DNA from: Alicyclobacillus acidocaldarius subsp. acidocaldarius Tc-4-1
GTDB taxonomy: Bacteria; Bacillota; Bacilli; Alicyclobacillales; Alicyclobacillaceae
DNA: 64,000 nucleotides
Assembly: GCF_000219875.1 (NCBI RefSeq)
Contig: NC_017167.1
Span: 124,001-188,000 of the forward strand
Direction of reading: 5' to 3'
Shown: positions 27,485 through 35,206 of the stretch, one piece after another
Position numbering within the stretch: position 1 is the first letter of the stretch
Layout of the letters: each line of letters opens with the position of its first letter
Program-made: the position numbers and the translations under genes
The notes under the pieces: model-generated
The model's database searches: none
The model's input: the letters and a program-made list of their open reading frames with translations, nothing else
Told to the model about the DNA's origin: nothing

Positions 27485-27577
27485 TGCATAGTTTACAGGA
27501 TGCTAGTAATTGCCAGGGCTAGCGGCAAAGCACTGCCCCGAGAATAGATGGATGTAAAGGAAACCGGAGGGATAGGA

Positions 27578-27973
27578 GTGGCGCTTGCCAACTGCCGCCG
27601 ATGTGGGCGACTCTTCAATAAGACGAGCCACGATGTATGTCCGAGTTGTATCCATGAAGAAGAAAACAAAATCGCCGAGATCCGCGACTACCTGAGAGAA
27701 CACCCTCTAGCCAACATCTACGAAGTCTCACAAGGCACTAGTGCAACATATGAAGAGATCGTCGATCTCATCCGTAGAGGCAAGCTTTTGCTACGTCAAT
27801 ATCCGAACATGACGTACCCATGTGAAAGATGTGGTGCACCAACGCAATCTGGGCGGTTGTGTATGAATTGCGCACAAGAATTAAGCTCAGAGATTCAAAT
27901 GGGCGAGAGAACATATTCTGCGAACAAACCATATAAAGAGAACCATAACAGGGGGTTCTATAGTCGGGAATGA
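27578..27973 (+). CDS. YvyF-like flagellar operon protein (TIGR03826 family)
   Basis: About 131 residues. Two zinc-ribbon-like Cys pairs (CRRCGRLF and CPSC; CERCGAPT and CMNC) flank a helical segment with HPLANIYEVSQGTSATYEEIVDLIRRGKL. This is the pattern of YvyF, which precedes flgM in Bacillus flagellar operons. GTG at 27578 has GGAGGG upstream; ATG at 27548 is in frame but lacks a ribosome site. No other flagellar gene is nearby, so this looks like an isolated copy carried with the chemotaxis genes. Confidence 0.8.
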   Translation: MALANCRRCGRLFNKTSHDVCPSCIHEEENKIAEIRDYLREHPLANIYEVSQGTSATYEEIVDLIRRGKLLLRQYPNMTYPCERCGAPTQSGRLCMNCAQELSSEIQMGERTYSANKPYKENHNRGFYSRE

Positions 27974-27995
27974 CCTTCCCTGAGGGAGATTATTC

Positions 27996-28067
27996 ATGAA
28001 CCAGAGATACACTGAGGAACCCGATGGTCGGAATCAGTGCCGCTGGTGTCTGTTAGATAACACTTAA
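27996..28067 (+). CDS. Possible short peptide gene
   Basis: A 23-codon frame preceded by GAGGGAG 8 bases upstream. The peptide has a CRWC pair (NQCRWCLLDNT). It may be the stub of a truncated gene, because it ends against a convergent gene on the other strand (4-base overlap). No family is recognised. Confidence 0.25.
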   Translation: MNQRYTEEPDGRNQCRWCLLDNT

Positions 28068-28510
28068 CCTACGCTCTGGCGTTCTACATGTGTGCGTAAA
28101 ATCTCCTCGAGTGCTTGGGAGGATACCTGAAACGTGATGTTTCGCCTACGCAAGTGACGTATGAACTGAATCTTGCTATCTCCAAGCAAAAAAGCAGTGA
28201 GGGAAAATGTGCGACTTCCTTCCTTGATGTGTATGTTTATGGGGTTATAATTTGATCCAGTAAATTCCGGCCGTTCAGTAAGATAGATGGCTTGATTCCA
28301 GGCTTGAATAAACTGCAGGCGTTCATCAGAAGACAGTTCTGCGCCATTCAAAGACACAGACTGAGTTTTAGATGATTCCAAGGTCGGATAAATTGACACG
28401 GACGATAGCCATCGATTAACCCATGCACTCGCTGGATTGATTACAAGCACCAGAACGGGGATTACCACTGCAGCTAAGTATGCTATCCAGGCTGGAATCG
28501 CCAAGTTCAT
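28064..28510 (-). CDS. Hypothetical membrane-anchored protein
   Basis: About 148 residues from ATG at 28510, with AAAGGAG just upstream; the spacing would suit the TTG two codons on even better. One strong hydrophobic helix lies at about residues 5-27 (WIAYLAAVVIPVLVLVI), followed by a soluble region with a conserved-looking IQFIRHLRRRNITF and an amphipathic C-terminus. It resembles small anchored proteins of Bacilli, but I cannot name a family. Codon use is AT-rich like the chemotaxis region. Confidence 0.6.
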   Translation of the reverse strand: MNLAIPAWIAYLAAVVIPVLVLVINPASAWVNRWLSSVSIYPTLESSKTQSVSLNGAELSSDERLQFIQAWNQAIYLTERPEFTGSNYNPINIHIKEGSRTFSLTAFLLGDSKIQFIRHLRRRNITFQVSSQALEEILRTHVERQSVG

Positions 28511-28649
28511 AACTCCTTTCGGTACATACATGAGTCTTTGAGACGTAAAATGCCCCTTTCTCCTAGTTGCTAGCAAGGTAAATATAGGCATTCAAAGAAA
28601 ACGCGTTCAAGATGAGTTGCGTTGATAATTCTTTACTGTGTTTGCTAAC

Positions 28650-28701
28650 GTAAAAGTTGACCACGTGGGGGTACATTGACAACCAAAAAGTTGACCACCC
28701 C
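28650..28701. repeat. IS21-like terminus remnant
   Basis: AAAAGTTGACCAC occurs at 28652-28664 and again at 28686-28698, separated by GTGGGGGTACATTGACAACC. Repeated transposase-binding sites of this form are typical of IS21-family ends. No istA or istB frame is present. With the features below it shows the gene-free stretch 28592-28968 to be a junkyard of IS ends. Confidence 0.5.
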
Positions 28702-28761
28702 GGCACCTCTGTCCTGTACCCTGGAGTTTGGTCCGAACTCTGGGGAGACAGGAGGAGGTAG

Positions 28762-28868
28762 GTAAGCGTCTGTCAACATCGGTTGTAAAATCCCCAATAA
28801 CATCGGATGAGAATTCCCCAAGATCATCGGCCTCAATTCCTCAAAATCATCGGGATGAATTCCCCACC
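28762..28868. repeat. Four degenerate 24-bp repeats at an IS-like end
   Basis: After GTAAGCGTCTGTCAAC, four units starting at 28775, 28799, 28823 and 28846 share the pattern ATCGG-N5/6-AAT(T)CCCCAA. Spacing is 24, 24 and 23 bases. Multiple short direct repeats like this are found at the termini of IS21-family elements. GTAAGCGT at 28762 is also the inverted complement of ACGCTTAC at 28961-28968, so the block could be a 207-bp non-autonomous remnant. Confidence 0.5.
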
Positions 28869-28933
28869 CCCATGTCGAATCGTGGCACCTGTCATCCATT
28901 CATGGGAGGTGCCCGTCATGAGGGAGGACGAGA

Positions 28934-28968
28934 GGATGAAAGCCATGTGGGTCTCAGTTTACGCTTAC
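28934..28968 (+). repeat. IS66-like terminus, copy 2 of a 35-bp repeat
   Basis: Identical over 35 bases to 12978-13012 and ending ACGCTTAC. It abuts, without any gap, the interior of a truncated IS66 tnpC, so one IS66-type element has been inserted into or deleted against another. Confidence 0.65.
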
Positions 28969-29323
28969 GAAGAGCGCGTTAGGACGGGCGGTGAATTATG
29001 GCCTGAAGCAGTGGCCCAAGCTGATTCGGTACGTCGAAGACGGGCATTTGGAGATCGACAACAACCGATGCGAGCGGTCATTGAAGCCGTTTGTGATCGG
29101 ACGGAAGAACTGGCTTTTTGCCAATACGCCGCGAGGAGCACGGGCCAGTGCTGTGACATACAGCATCGTGGAGACAGCGAAGGAGAATGGACTGAATCCG
29201 ACCGCGTATTTGACGTATCTCTTTGAACGGATGCCGAACATGGACCTCAAGGATGAAGCGGCGTTCGAGGCATTGTTGCCTTGGTCAGAAGGGCTCCCTG
29301 ATGGGATTCGAGTGAGAAATTGA
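28969..29323 (+). pseudogene. IS66 tnpC fragment (3' part of transposase)
   Basis: Encodes the last 110 or so residues of an IS66 TnpC (NYGLKQWPKLIRYVEDG, NNRCERSLKPF, TAYLTYLFERMPNMD), nearly identical to the C-terminus of the intact copy at 29548-31173. Its 5' part is missing, cut at the 35-bp terminus at 28968. Its downstream end continues to 29400 and then, across the newer insertion, to 31998-32001. Confidence 0.88.
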
Positions 29324-29547
29324 AAATTACAAAGGCCCTGCCCGATTGACGGCAGGGCGTCTTCGTGAATGCGATGCGCAAGGTGTGGTTCGGTTGACGC
29401 GTAAACGTCAACCGAACTACACCTTGACTCATGTGTCAGGCGTGGGGCTGAGCATCCGCCCGGCTCCGCATGGGTGCTCAAGGACTCGTCCTTCCATACG
29501 AAAGGCCCGCCGTCGCCGGCAGGGCCTTCGCTGATGAATTTGAAATT

Positions 29548-31173
29548 TCACCTCTTCACTCGAATCCCTTCCGGAAGCCCTTCTGACCAGGGCAACAATG
29601 CCTCGAACGCCGCTTCATCCTTGATGTCCATATTCGGCATCCGTTCAAAGAGATACGTGAGATACGCGGTCGGATTCAGTCCGTTTTCCTTCGACGTCTC
29701 CACGATGCTGTATGTCACAGCACTGGCTCGCGCTCCACGCGGCGTATTGGCAAAAAGCCAGTTCTTCCGTCCGATCACAAACGGCTTCAATGACCGCTCG
29801 CATCGGTTGTTGTCGATCTCCAAATGCCCATCTTCGACGTACCGAATCAGCTTGGGCCACTGCTTCAGGCCATAGCTCACCGCTCGTCCTAACGCGCTTT
29901 TCGGCAACACCTGCTGTTCCTGCTTTTCAAGCCATGCCAAAAACGCGTCCAGGATGGGCTTACTTTTGGCCATCCGCACACGTTGCCGCTCTTCGGCGCT
30001 TGCGTTCTTCAGCTTCTTCTCCACCGCATACAGCGCGTTGCAGAAGGACAGTCCTTCTTCCGCCGCCGTCTTGCCCTTTCGCTCCTTGGGAGGCACTGCC
30101 TTGAGGGCTTCGTCAAATTTCCGCCGCGCATGTGCCCAACATCCGACAAGGGTGACATCCGGTAAGCCCTCATATCCCGCGTATCCATCCACGTGCAGAT
30201 ACCCTTGAAACCCTGCCAAGAACCGCCGCGGATGGTCCGCACTTCGCGTTTCCTGGTAATCGTACAGGACAATGGGCGGTCCATTCATACTGCTGCGATA
30301 TACCCACATGTACGACTGGGTCTGCGCTGCGCGCCCGGCTTCATGTAACACTTGCAGGGTCGTTTCGTCCGCATGTAGATAGCGCTGAGCCAAGAGCACT
30401 TGGCGCAATTTCGCATAGAGCGGCTCTAACCATGTCTCCGCCGCGTGCACCACCCAATTCGCCAGCGTCTGGCGGGACAGCGGATACCCGTGCCGCGCAA
30501 ACTGTTGCTCTTGCCGATACAGCGGCATCCCGTCGACAAATTTCTTCGTCATCACATAGGCGACCGCTTCCGGCGTCGCGAGACTTTTCGCCTGCACCGG
30601 CTTCGGCATCGGCGCGCGCACTACGGGGGTCTCCACGTCTTGCGCTTCACAGTGCCGGCAGGCGTACACGTACCGCACGTACTCGACTTTTTTCATCTGC
30701 GCCGGGATGATTTTCACGCGCCGCGTGACCTCACGGCTCATCTCGTGAAGCTCACCCGCACATTTCGGGCAGACTCGCTCGTCATCTGACAGTCGGTATT
30801 CGACGACCTCGTCTGCTTCGCCCTGATACAGCCAGGCGTCACGCTCCCGCGCCGCACGAGGCTTCCGGCGCTTATACGTGATGGTCTCCGTCTCCACGCC
30901 TTCTGACGTCGCGTCCGTATCGCTTTCCTCGGTCTCCTCAGAAGCTGTGGCGTCCGCCTCGACTTCGGCTTCGTTGAACAGCGAGAGCTGGACGCTGTCC
31001 GACTCAGCCTGGGTCTTGCGGCGCTTTTCACTGGAAGGCCCAAACAGACGATGACGGAGCAGATGGATCTGCTCCTCCAAGTAGGCCACCTGTTGGCGCA
31101 ATTGCTCCTTTTCCCGCTGAAGGGCCTCGTATTCTTGTTCGGTCATGGTGATGGTGCCGTTCTCGTGCGTCAT
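29548..31173 (-). CDS. tnpC: IS66 transposase TnpC
   Basis: A 541-residue DDE transposase. It has an N-terminal leucine-zipper-like coiled coil (residues 10-45), a zinc-finger region with CPKC and CRHC, then the catalytic core with HADETTLQVL, HVDGYAGYEGL and the late NNRCERSLKPF. All parts look intact. The last 110 residues are duplicated in the fragment at 28969-29323. Confidence 0.93.
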   Translation of the reverse strand: MTHENGTITMTEQEYEALQREKEQLRQQVAYLEEQIHLLRHRLFGPSSEKRRKTQAESDSVQLSLFNEAEVEADATASEETEESDTDATSEGVETETITYKRRKPRAARERDAWLYQGEADEVVEYRLSDDERVCPKCAGELHEMSREVTRRVKIIPAQMKKVEYVRYVYACRHCEAQDVETPVVRAPMPKPVQAKSLATPEAVAYVMTKKFVDGMPLYRQEQQFARHGYPLSRQTLANWVVHAAETWLEPLYAKLRQVLLAQRYLHADETTLQVLHEAGRAAQTQSYMWVYRSSMNGPPIVLYDYQETRSADHPRRFLAGFQGYLHVDGYAGYEGLPDVTLVGCWAHARRKFDEALKAVPPKERKGKTAAEEGLSFCNALYAVEKKLKNASAEERQRVRMAKSKPILDAFLAWLEKQEQQVLPKSALGRAVSYGLKQWPKLIRYVEDGHLEIDNNRCERSLKPFVIGRKNWLFANTPRGARASAVTYSIVETSKENGLNPTAYLTYLFERMPNMDIKDEAAFEALLPWSEGLPEGIRVKR

Positions 31174-31218
31174 GCCCTAAGCATTCGACAACGTGGATCC
31201 GATTCCTCCTTGTCCCGT

Positions 31219-31581
31219 TCAAATCGCAGAACGGGCAGGCACAGCTCGATGCGCTTTGGGCTGCTCGAGTGGAAGGCCATCCAGGAGCCAGTTCAGCTCT
31301 CGCCGTGTAATCACCATGGTCTTGGCATCGCCAGTCTCTGGCCAATCGAATCGACCGCGCTCTAAGCGCCGATAGTACAGCCAAAAGCCGTTGTGCGACC
31401 AGTGCAGGATTTTGAGTTTGTCCCGTTGCCGATTGCAGAAGACAAACAGGCATGGCGAAAACGGATCGAGTTGAAACGACGCCTGAACGAGTGCGGCAAG
31501 TCCGTCAATGGATTTGCGCATGTCCGTGGCGCCGCAGGCGAGATACACGCGGTGATCCGAAATCCAGTCGAAGGCTAGCAA
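31219..31581 (-). CDS. tnpB: IS66 accessory protein TnpB
   Basis: A 120-residue IS66 Orf2 protein. It carries VYLACGATDMRKSIDGLAAL, LFVFCNRQRDKLKILHW and GFWLYYRRLERGRF, the core family pattern. The start is a TTG overlapping the end of tnpA by 7 bases, suggesting coupled translation. Its function in IS66 transposition is required but not well defined. Confidence 0.92.
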   Translation of the reverse strand: MLAFDWISDHRVYLACGATDMRKSIDGLAALVQASFQLDPFSPCLFVFCNRQRDKLKILHWSHNGFWLYYRRLERGRFDWPETGDAKTMVITRRELNWLLDGLPLEQPKAHRAVPARSAI

Positions 31582-31907
31582 ACGTGCATCACGAGCCGAA
31601 TGAGCTCAGCAAGTGTCGAGGCGTCGTAGCCGGGACGGACGTCAATCTCGACCGAACCAATGCGCAGGGTCAGGGGCGAACGGCTTACATCCGAAGGTGA
31701 TGAGGCTGTCACGACCGATACGAACGTCGCGTCATGCGTGCCAGGTGCGGTTTCGTTTCGTAGTCGGCGAAGCCAGTACCAGAACTGATGGGGTTTCAGA
31801 CCGTGCTCAGCGCAAAACTGACTGGCGGACTGGCCGCTGTCGTAGAAGGCAGCGATACGTTCACGCCAAAGTTCACGACGCTCCTGGTGAGATATGTGCT
31901 CTCGCAT
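31575..31907 (-). CDS. tnpA: IS66 accessory protein TnpA
   Basis: A 110-residue protein with a helix-turn-helix-type segment (SGQSASQFCAEHGLKPHQFWYWLRRLR) typical of IS66 Orf1. ATG at 31907 has GGGAGGG upstream; the frame extends to 31967 without a better start. It is the first gene inside the right terminus. Confidence 0.88.
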   Translation of the reverse strand: MREHISHQERRELWRERIAAFYDSGQSASQFCAEHGLKPHQFWYWLRRLRNETAPGTHDATFVSVVTASSPSDVSRSPLTLRIGSVEIDVRPGYDASTLAELIRLVMHVC

Positions 31908-32133
31908 ACAAGAACCCTCCCGATGCTTGATGAGCCCATTTTCAAGCAGCAGGAGGGCAAACACCATGTGGGTTTGGTTTGACGCTTACGTTGACGCTTA
32001 CGGCTCAAGCGCAAGATCTCTTAAGCATCCAATTGTTTCCCCGCTCGTGTCTCATCCTGGACATCGCCACCAGTCATATTCCGCGTCCCTCTCGTCTATG
32101 ATGTACTAACTTGGACAAGGGAGGGACCGGAGC

Positions 32134-32499
32134 GTGATGCCATCGGACCCCAAACCGTCTCCACAAGCTTCTGCTGCGCACACGGTTCTGCCGTGGGCGC
32201 GAAGGCGATCCGGCACTTCCACCCTGTCGGAGACCGAACGCTGCGTGCGACCGGACCAGCCGGATTCCATGGATCGGCAGCGTTTTCTCCGCGAGGTTCT
32301 GAAGAGCTGGCGCGAGCTCGAGATCGCGAGGCGGCAGTTCGAAAGCGTCTCGGATCCACTGCTCATCGACCACGTCGTGTTTCGCATGAGCGCCGCCGAA
32401 CGCCAGCTCAATTACCTATTTCGGCTTGCGCGGGAATACGGGATCTCGTTCGACGGCCCCGAGTTCGACTGGACCTCCGACGAGTGGCGCGTCGAGTGA
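32134..32499 (+). CDS. yaaL: DUF2508 (YaaL-like) protein
   Basis: A 121-residue protein whose C-terminal 75 residues match the YaaL family: LLIDHVVFRMSAAERQLNYLFRLARE. Its N-terminus is a variable Pro/Ser/Arg-rich tail. In Bacillus yaaL lies between recR and bofA; here it still precedes bofA. GTG at 32134 or ATG at 32137 follow GGGAGGG. A TATGAT element at 32095-32100 could be a -10. Function unknown. Confidence 0.83.
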   Translation: MMPSDPKPSPQASAAHTVLPWARRRSGTSTLSETERCVRPDQPDSMDRQRFLREVLKSWRELEIARRQFESVSDPLLIDHVVFRMSAAERQLNYLFRLAREYGISFDGPEFDWTSDEWRVE

Positions 32500-32516
32500 C
32501 GCGAGGAGGATCGCCC

Positions 32517-32786
32517 ATGCATGTATCATCCGTTTGGCTTTGGTGCGGCGCCGTGGTACTCGGCGCCTTCATGGCAAGCCAATTTTTCCAAAAGCCCAGT
32601 CGCGCGCTCCTGTGGATGCTACGCGGGCTCCTAATTGGATGTCTGCTCATGGCAGTGGTCGACGCCATAGGCAGTTACCTCGGCTTCCACTTGCCTCTCA
32701 ACCCCATCACCGTTCTTGCGGCTGGCTTTCTCGGACTGCCGGGGCTCGCCGCGCTTGTCGTACTTCACTTATGGGTACTTGCGTAG
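32517..32786 (+). CDS. bofA: BofA-family inhibitor of SigK processing
   Basis: An 89-residue membrane protein with two or three hydrophobic helices and the BofA-like NPITVLAAGFLGLPGLAALV at its C-terminus. In sporulation BofA, with SpoIVFA, holds the SpoIVFB protease inactive until the forespore signal. ATG at 32517 has GAGGAGG 7 bases upstream. It follows yaaL by 17 bases and its end overlaps the convergent flippase gene by 18 bases. Confidence 0.85.
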   Translation: MHVSSVWLWCGAVVLGAFMASQFFQKPSRALLWMLRGLLIGCLLMAVVDAIGSYLGFHLPLNPITVLAAGFLGLPGLAALVVLHLWVLA

Positions 32787-34463
32787 CCGCTCTGTGCCAG
32801 GCCGCCGGGGCGGCTTGCGCAATCTGCGGGCCATTTTGCCGAGATACTTGCCGACGCCCGGCACGCTGCGAAACTCTTCCTCCGTCATCACGCCGGATCG
32901 CGCCACGAGCAGCAGGTAGACGAGCGCGCCCACTCCTCCCGCGACCAAGAGCTCGATCACGGCCGCCAACCGCCCCTCCACGCCGTGCCCCGCATGCAGC
33001 AACCGCCCAAGTCCGTAGTCTGCGCCAAACATCGCGATGGCCGCGACGAGCGCCGACCGGAAGAAGGGACGCATGAGGCGGCGCAGCGAGAAGTGCACTT
33101 GACCATACTTGCGCACCGCGGCCACGTTGAGAAGAGACGAGACGATGTATCCGCATGTCGTGGCAAGGGCCGCGCCGAGCGCGTTGTGCAAGCCCAAAAT
33201 CAGCGCGAAGTTCAGCGCAGTTTTGATGCCCAGGCCGAGGAACATGTTCCGCACGGGGCGGTACATCTTGCCGAGGCCTTGCAGCACGTAGGTGGAGATG
33301 AGCTCCATGCTGGCGAAAATGCTCATGAACGAAACCGTCGAGATGATGTCCGATCCGGCCGTTGTCCCGAACAGAGCCAGGTTAATCGGGCGACTGAGGA
33401 CAAGCAGTGCCGCCGACGTGGGAAAGCTCATGAGGAACATCGTTCTCAGTGTGAACGTGATGTTCATCTGCAGGTCCGCCTGGCTTCGTTTCGCTTTCGC
33501 TGCTGAAACGCTAGGTAGCACCGATACGCCGATGGCGTAGGCGAAGGACATCGGCAACATGACGAGGTACATCGCCTGACGTGTCAGGATGCCGTAGTTG
33601 GCGACTGCCTGGGCGTAGCTCTCGCCGCTCACTTGGAGAAGATTGGTGACTGTCCACGAGTCGACTAAGTTGGCGATGGGAACGACTAAGCCGCCCAGGC
33701 TGACGGGAAGCGCAATGTGGTACACCATGCGCAGGATCTGCCTGCTGCGAAATGGGCTGTCGTCGTAGCCTAGCGGTCGCTCGCGCCTCCGAATCGGAAG
33801 GGCAAACGCCACGAGCAGAATGAGGCCCGCTAGTCCGCCCACAAACCCTCCGAACGTCGCCGCCGCTGCACCGTACACCGCGCGATCCCGGTGCCACACA
33901 TCCACTACGAGATAGGCGCCTACCACCATCGCGATGACGCGGAACAATTGTTCGAACGTCTGCGAATACGCGGGCCCTTCGAGGCGCTGAAAGCCCTGGA
34001 GATAACCGCGCAGACCGCTCATCGCGGGGATGACAAGCAACATAAGCGACACCGCGCGCAGACTTGGCACGTTTTGCTCCACGGACGCCGCGCTGTCCTT
34101 GAGCGACACCATGTGCGCGAAGATCGGCGCTCCGAACCACATCACCGCGAAAGCGCAGACACTAAAGATCATGAGGGAGCGCATTGTGACGCGGTAAATG
34201 TGTTCCACCACCGCGCGTTCCCCACGCGCTCTGCGTTCGGCAATGAGTTTTCCCATGGCGAGCGGAAAGCCCGAGGTCGCAAGTTGCTGAAGAATATTGT
34301 AAACGGCGTAGGCGTTTCCGTAGATGCCGTTGCCTGTCGGTCCGATGATCGCGGTCACCGGAATGACCCAGACGAGCCCCAACACCTTCGCCAGGGCCAC
34401 ACAGATGACATACAGAGAGGTTCCGCGAGCCAGTTTGGCCGTACCCGATCCGGGCGAGTTCAC
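32769..34463 (-). CDS. Polysaccharide/lipid flippase (SpoVB/MurJ-like, MATE superfamily)
   Basis: A 564-residue protein with about 14 membrane helices. The N-terminus KLARGTSLYVICVALAKVLG and later segments such as LPSVSAAKAKRS fit the polysaccharide-export branch that includes SpoVB and YtgP/MurJ. It could move lipid II or spore cortex precursors across the membrane. The C-terminus is Arg/Pro-rich. The start is GTG at 34463 with GGGGGTGG upstream. Given the sporulation neighbours, an SpoVB-type role is possible but not shown. Confidence 0.82.
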   Translation of the reverse strand: MNSPGSGTAKLARGTSLYVICVALAKVLGLVWVIPVTAIIGPTGNGIYGNAYAVYNILQQLATSGFPLAMGKLIAERRARGERAVVEHIYRVTMRSLMIFSVCAFAVMWFGAPIFAHMVSLKDSAASVEQNVPSLRAVSLMLLVIPAMSGLRGYLQGFQRLEGPAYSQTFEQLFRVIAMVVGAYLVVDVWHRDRAVYGAAAATFGGFVGGLAGLILLVAFALPIRRRERPLGYDDSPFRSRQILRMVYHIALPVSLGGLVVPIANLVDSWTVTNLLQVSGESYAQAVANYGILTRQAMYLVMLPMSFAYAIGVSVLPSVSAAKAKRSQADLQMNITFTLRTMFLMSFPTSAALLVLSRPINLALFGTTAGSDIISTVSFMSIFASMELISTYVLQGLGKMYRPVRNMFLGLGIKTALNFALILGLHNALGAALATTCGYIVSSLLNVAAVRKYGQVHFSLRRLMRPFFRSALVAAIAMFGADYGLGRLLHAGHGVEGRLAAVIELLVAGGVGALVYLLLVARSGVMTEEEFRSVPGVGKYLGKMARRLRKPPRRPGTERLRKYP

Positions 34464-34676
34464 CTCTCCACCCCCATTTCGAAGAGATTATAGCACGGAG
34501 CCTTACCCGAAGCCCGAATCTGTGGCTAGCTTCGGACCCACGCGCGTGACACGACATACGGTGGGAGTGTGGCCATGGAAACGAACGTCGCGGACTGGCG
34601 TATGCGGAGGCGGATTTCGTGCAACAATGGACATGTGCGGGCGACAAAATGGCCTCTCTGAGAAGGTGATGGTGCG

Positions 34677-34898
34677 ATGAGAGAAATGGCGGATCTCGAG
34701 GAGCTTTGGGGTACGGCTCTTCCCTCGGACAACTGCATCATCTGCGGCCGTACTGGACAAGAGGGCATGCGGGTGTGCGGGCAACTGATTTGCCACGCGT
34801 GTGAGCGCGAGATCGTCCAGACAGATGTCGAGGACGAGGCCTATCGCCGCTATGTGGAGCAGATGAAGCTGATTTGGCTATCGGCTTTGTCGCTGTGA
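34677..34898 (+). CDS. gin: Anti-sigma-G factor Gin (CsfB)
   Basis: A 73-residue zinc protein with two Cys pairs, CIICGRTG and CGQLICHAC, followed by a helix EDEAYRRYVEQMKLIW. This is the Gin family, which keeps sigma G silent in the forespore until engulfment ends. Its place between bofA and the yaaO-tmk block matches B. subtilis csfB. The 213-base gap before it shows no other gene. Confidence 0.88.
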   Translation: MREMADLEELWGTALPSDNCIICGRTGQEGMRVCGQLICHACEREIVQTDVEDEAYRRYVEQMKLIWLSALSL

Positions 34899-35074
34899 AC
34901 GTGAGTTTTCGGCTCCTGCGGGGGCCGCGGGCGCATCGCAGCTGCGGTGCGCCTTTCGCGTCTGCAGATTTCGATGCGGCGGATGGCCTGGGCTGGAGCG
35001 CTTCGCGGTCGGCCGGCGAGCCATGGTACAATGAGAACATCCTTCGGAGGCACGAAAAGGAGCGTTGAAACGGC

Positions 35075-35206
35075 TTGAACAAGGTCATCTGGCCGCTTTT
35101 CGGCCTGCTGTACGCCATCGCGAGCGCAGGCGCGCTCGGTTGGCTCGTTCGGCACGAGGTTCGCAGGAGGGCCGACCTGTTTCGCCGCGGAGGTTCGGGC
35201 GAGTGA
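35075..35206 (+). CDS. Small single-pass membrane protein ahead of yaaO
   Basis: A 43-residue frame from TTG with AAAAGGAG about 12 bases upstream. It has one hydrophobic helix (VIWPLFGLLYAIASAGALGW) and a basic tail ending in RRGGSGE. The stop overlaps the GTG start of the decarboxylase gene (GTGA), which supports it as a coupled gene. A TACAAT -10-like element lies at about 35027. No family is known. Confidence 0.5.
   Translation: MNKVIWPLFGLLYAIASAGALGWLVRHEVRRRADLFRRGGSGE

Larger units (their letters stand above)
29393..32001 (-). mobile_element. Complete IS66-family element with 8-bp target duplication, nested in an older IS66 end
   Basis: The element runs 29401-31989 (2589 bp) with termini GTAAACGTCAACCGAAC at the left and, on the other strand, GTAAGCGTCAAACCAAACC at the right. 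GTTGACGC at 29393-29400 is repeated at 31990-31997, a perfect 8-bp duplication, the size expected for IS66. It sits 4 bases from the outer end of the older copy: joining 29400 to TTAC at 31998-32001 restores GGTTGACGCTTAC, the older terminus. It carries tnpA, tnpB and tnpC. Confidence 0.92.
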
